From NCBI GenBank assembly GCA_002049455.2, contig KV919110.1:1-64000 (forward strand): DNA of 64,000 nt, in the 5' to 3' direction. Source of the DNA: Porphyra umbilicalis. Taxonomy: Eukaryota; Rhodophyta; Bangiophyceae; Bangiales; Bangiaceae. This document shows, piece after piece, positions 61,380 through 64,000 of the stretch. How positions within the stretch are numbered: position 1 is the stretch's first letter; every line of letters starts with the position of its first letter. The notes below the pieces were generated by a model. That model saw only the letters and a list, made by a program, of their open reading frames with translations. It was not told the origin of the DNA and made no database searches. The position numbers and the translations under genes were made by a program.

Positions 61380-62481
61380 GGGGGGGCGCCGCAGCCGCGG
61401 TAGCGCCGGCAGTGGCGGCGGTGGCGGCGGTGGCGGTGGCGGCGGTGGGGGGGGGGCGCTCCCCCCCCACCAGGCGGCGGCGGCAGCGGCAGCGACGGCG
61501 ACGGCGACGACGGCGACGAGGCGGCCCCCCCCCCCCCGTCACCCCCACCACGGCCGTCGGGTGGTTGTCGGACCTCGCGCGCCTCGCCATCCTCGGCGTC
61601 GAGCCGCGCGTCGCGGCCGGCGCGGCGGCCGCGCTCGGCGTTTTCCACGCGCAAAAGCGGGTGGCGGGCGTCGACGCCGCCCTCGACGCCGCCTACGCGC
61701 CGGTCCTCTTCCGCGCCCTCTCCGCCGCCAACCCCGCGGTGCGGCGGGGGGCGACGTCCCTCCTCGCCGACGCCTTCCCCATCCACACCCCCGACGGGCC
61801 CCTCGCCGCCATTGACGGCGCGCTCGGCGCGCAGTTGTGGGCGCTCGGCGAGCTCCTCACCGACCCGTCGGCGGGGGTGCGCGCGACGGCCGTCGCGGGC
61901 GCCTGCCGCGTGCTTGGGGTGTGGTGGGAGCTGCTGCCGGCGGCGGCGGTGAAGCGCCTGCTGCTGACGCTTGTGACCCGCTGCGCGGCAGACGGGGGCT
62001 CCGCGCCGGTGCGCTCGGCGGTCGCGCGGGGCCTCGCGTTTGTCGTTGCCGAGGCGCGGCCGGCGCACCGGGTGCTGGCGTCGGTGCTGCCGCGCGTGGG
62101 GGTCCTCGTGCACGACCGGGTGGCGGGGTGCGCGTCGCCGCGCTGCGGCTGCTCGGCGCCGTCAATGCGGTGCGCAGCCTCCGGTGGTACGAGGTCGTGC
62201 CGGCGGGGGAGCTCGTCGCGCGGCTGCCGGGGGAGGGGGGGGGGTCCGCCTCCTCATCGTGCGCCTGCTGCTGCGGTCCTACTTTCCGGTTAAGGCGCCG
62301 CGGGGGGGGGGGGGGGTGCCCCGCGCGTGGCCGCCCCGGCCGCGGCGGCGGGCGGCGGCGGCGGACCGCCGGCAGGCAGTGACGGGGGGGGGGGGGTACG
62401 GCGGGCGGCGGCACGCCCGCGGGTGGGGGAGCGGCGGCGCCGGCGGCGGGGGGCGGGCGCCCACCCTCTGGCGCCACCGCC

Positions 62482-62516
<35 letters not shown>

Positions 62517-62746
62517 CCCCCCGCGGCCCGCCGAGGCGCTCGTCGACTCGCAGCTGCGGCGGGCGGTGGCGCTCGTGCGCGCGTCGCCCGCGGCGGCGGC
62601 CGTCTTTTTCGGCTCCCTCCACCTGCACGTGCCCCCCGGGCCGCTCGTCACGTTTGCGGGCGCCGCCTTTGCGGCCGTCACCGCCGCCGCCGACGCGGCA
62701 GCGGGGGCGGCCACGCCGGCGGCGGGGGGCACCCCCGCTGGGGGCC

Positions 62747-62802
<56 letters not shown>

Positions 62803-64000
62803 AGCGGCGGCGACGCGCCGTCGGCAATGGCGGCGGCGGCGCCCCCCCCCCCCCCGACGTGGCAACGGTGCCCGCCCTCCTCGCCGCCTCCCCCGCCCTC
62901 CGCGCGGACGTGCTGGCCGTCCTCGCGCCGCTGCTCGGCTCGATTGCGGGCGCCCTCGACGCGCCCGCCAATGGGCCGCTGCGGGCGGCGGCGCACGGGG
63001 CGGTCGGGGGGGGGGCGCTCCTGCCGCTGCTGGCGGCGGCGGCAGACGGCCGCGTGCGCGCGGCGGCGTGGCGGGTGGCGGCGGCGCTGCCGGCGGCGGC
63101 GCTGCCGCCCGTCGTGGACGCGTGGGAGCCGGCGCTCGCGGGGCTGCCGGCGGCCTTTCGGACCGCCCTCGCGGCGTTGCCAGAGGGGGGGGGGGGGGGG
63201 GGGGGGCGACCGGGAGGGAGGTGCGGGGCCTCCCAAGCGCCGCCGCGGAAAGGCCCCGACCGCCCTGCCGGCGGATGACGGCGGTGGCGGCGGTGGCGGC
63301 GGCGGCCGCCCGTCGGCCGCCGCGCGGTCGGCCGCCGCCGCCGCCGCCGCTGCCGCCGACGATTGGCCGCTGCTGACCGCCCTCGTCGCGGCGGGCGCCG
63401 CCTGGGGCGCCGCCCCCGAACTCGCCGCCCGCTCCGCGCGGTGGGCCACGTCCGCGTCGGCGGCCAAGGCCGCCGCGGGCGTGCGCCTCGTCGAGGCGGT
63501 GCTCGCCGAGGGGGGGGCGCGCGGGCCGCGTGGCTGGCGCCGGGGGGGGGGGGGGGACGTGATCGCCGCGCTCCTGACCGCCGTCACGGGCGGGCTGGCG
63601 GGGGTGGGGAGAGGGAGGGGGGCGGGGGGGGGGGCGGACGGGGGGGACGACGCCGTCGATGCGGGGGGGGGGGGGGGGGGGCGGGCGCCCGGGCCGGGGG
63701 GGAAGCGCCCTCGTGGAGGGGGGGGGGGGGGGCGGGGGGGGAGGGGGCGCCGCCTGGGGCCCCGGCCGACGACCGCAAGACGGCGCTGGTGCTGCGGCAG
63801 CTCGCCGTGCTCCTCCGGTTGGTGCTCCACGTGCGGGTGGTGGCCGCCGAGGCGGCGGCCGAGGCGGCGGCCGACGCTGCCGCCACTGCCGCCGCTGCGG
63901 CGGCGGCCGCCGAGCGGCCGTCGAGCCCGTCCACGTCGGCCGCTGCCGGCGGCGCGGGCGCACCGGCGCCCGCCGCCACTGCCGCCGCCGCCGCCGCCGC
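60165..64000 (+). CDS. NCAPG2: condensin II complex subunit G2, partial (runs off window), frame breaks at G/C runs
   Basis: Homology blocks to CAP-G2 in order: VGEVYYRAWRAVVAA (61,290), RLAILGVEPRVAAGAAAALG and VFHAQKRVAGVDAALDAAYA, then RRGATSLLADAFPIHTPDG (61,745), LTDPSAGVRATAVAGACRVL, WWELLPAAAVKRLLLTLVTR, VRVAALRLLGAVNAVRSLRW and YEVVPAGELVARLPG (62,130-62,230), VRLLIVRLLLRSYFPVKAP (62,250), EALVDSQLRRAVALVRASPA (62,535), VPALLAASPALRADVLAVLA (62,870). The HEAT-repeat subunit binds the kleisin of condensin II and helps compact chromosomes. The blocks lie in all three frames; each switch is at a G or C run (for example 61,270, 61,350, 62,125, 62,230, 62,300, 62,850, 63,190). Long Ala/Gly expansions separate conserved parts. 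The start ATG 60165 (CACCATGC), with a shift at the nine-C run just after it, is my best guess. The 3' end is outside the window. Confidence 0.82.

Overview
The window reads as nuclear DNA of a GC-rich, intron-poor eukaryotic alga, most likely a bangiophyte red alga of the Porphyra/Pyropia kind. The reasons are: a nuclear gene for a plastid-targeted HEAT-repeat protein of the phycobilisome-degradation (NblB-like) type; a secreted expansin carrying three CBM1-type cellulose-binding modules, a module type known from a Porphyra polysaccharide-binding protein; mitochondrial genes (NDUFA6, TIM8, adrenodoxin-type ferredoxin), condensin II and RING-H2 genes, so a eukaryotic nucleus; nearly all genes in one exon; and a tRNA-Lys gene with both a canonical anticodon-loop intron and an ectopic D-arm intron, a habit known from the red alga Cyanidioschyzon. 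The taxonomic call is inference.

Layout. 1-12.1 kb: sparse genes, namely a small secreted Cys-rich protein (-), two single-pass membrane proteins sharing a C-terminal motif (-), an NblB-like HEAT protein (+) and a YcnI-like (DUF1775) secreted protein (+), separated by long GC-rich stretches with palindromes, a 21-bp minisatellite and a foldback element. 12.3-25.1 kb: a large inverted duplication, arms about 3.55 kb, each carrying one tRNA-Lys(CTT) and one tRNA-Leu(CAG). Its 5.7-kb centre is a graveyard of transposons: a truncated DDE transposase, a CACTA/TNP2-like transposase split by later insertions, and a hAT-type element with an 8-bp target duplication that itself holds another inverted-repeat element. 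25.2-26.3 kb: a second hAT-type element with a nested TA-flanked MITE. 27.1-42.8 kb: NDUFA6 (-), a Tudor-like nuclear protein (-), a RING-H2 protein with one clear spliceosomal intron (+), an NTR/TIMP-like secreted protein (-), TIM8 (+) and an F-box protein (+). 43.3-48.9 kb: two foldback/TIR elements, expansin-CBM1 (+), a membrane-anchored purple acid phosphatase (+) and a thioredoxin-fold protein (-). 49.7-55.0 kb: a DIRS-like retroelement on the minus strand (gag, in-frame UAA, RT/RNase H) bounded by 214-bp direct repeats and invaded by two tandem TIR elements that share a target duplication. 55.2-64 kb: mitochondrial ferredoxin (+), an SLC4 anion transporter (-), and the 5' three quarters of condensin II subunit G2 (+), running off the window.

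Functional picture: no operon-like logic. Genes are independent nuclear units: organelle maintenance, cell-wall and secreted proteins, ubiquitin ligase components, chromosome condensation and ion transport. A window-wide oddity is that the longer genes change reading frame at long G or C runs (2.8, 28.7, 33.4-35.0, 45.3 and 60.2-63.7 kb). These frame changes are best explained by homopolymer-length errors in the assembly rather than by pseudogenes, because codon content and family similarity resume immediately in the next frame.
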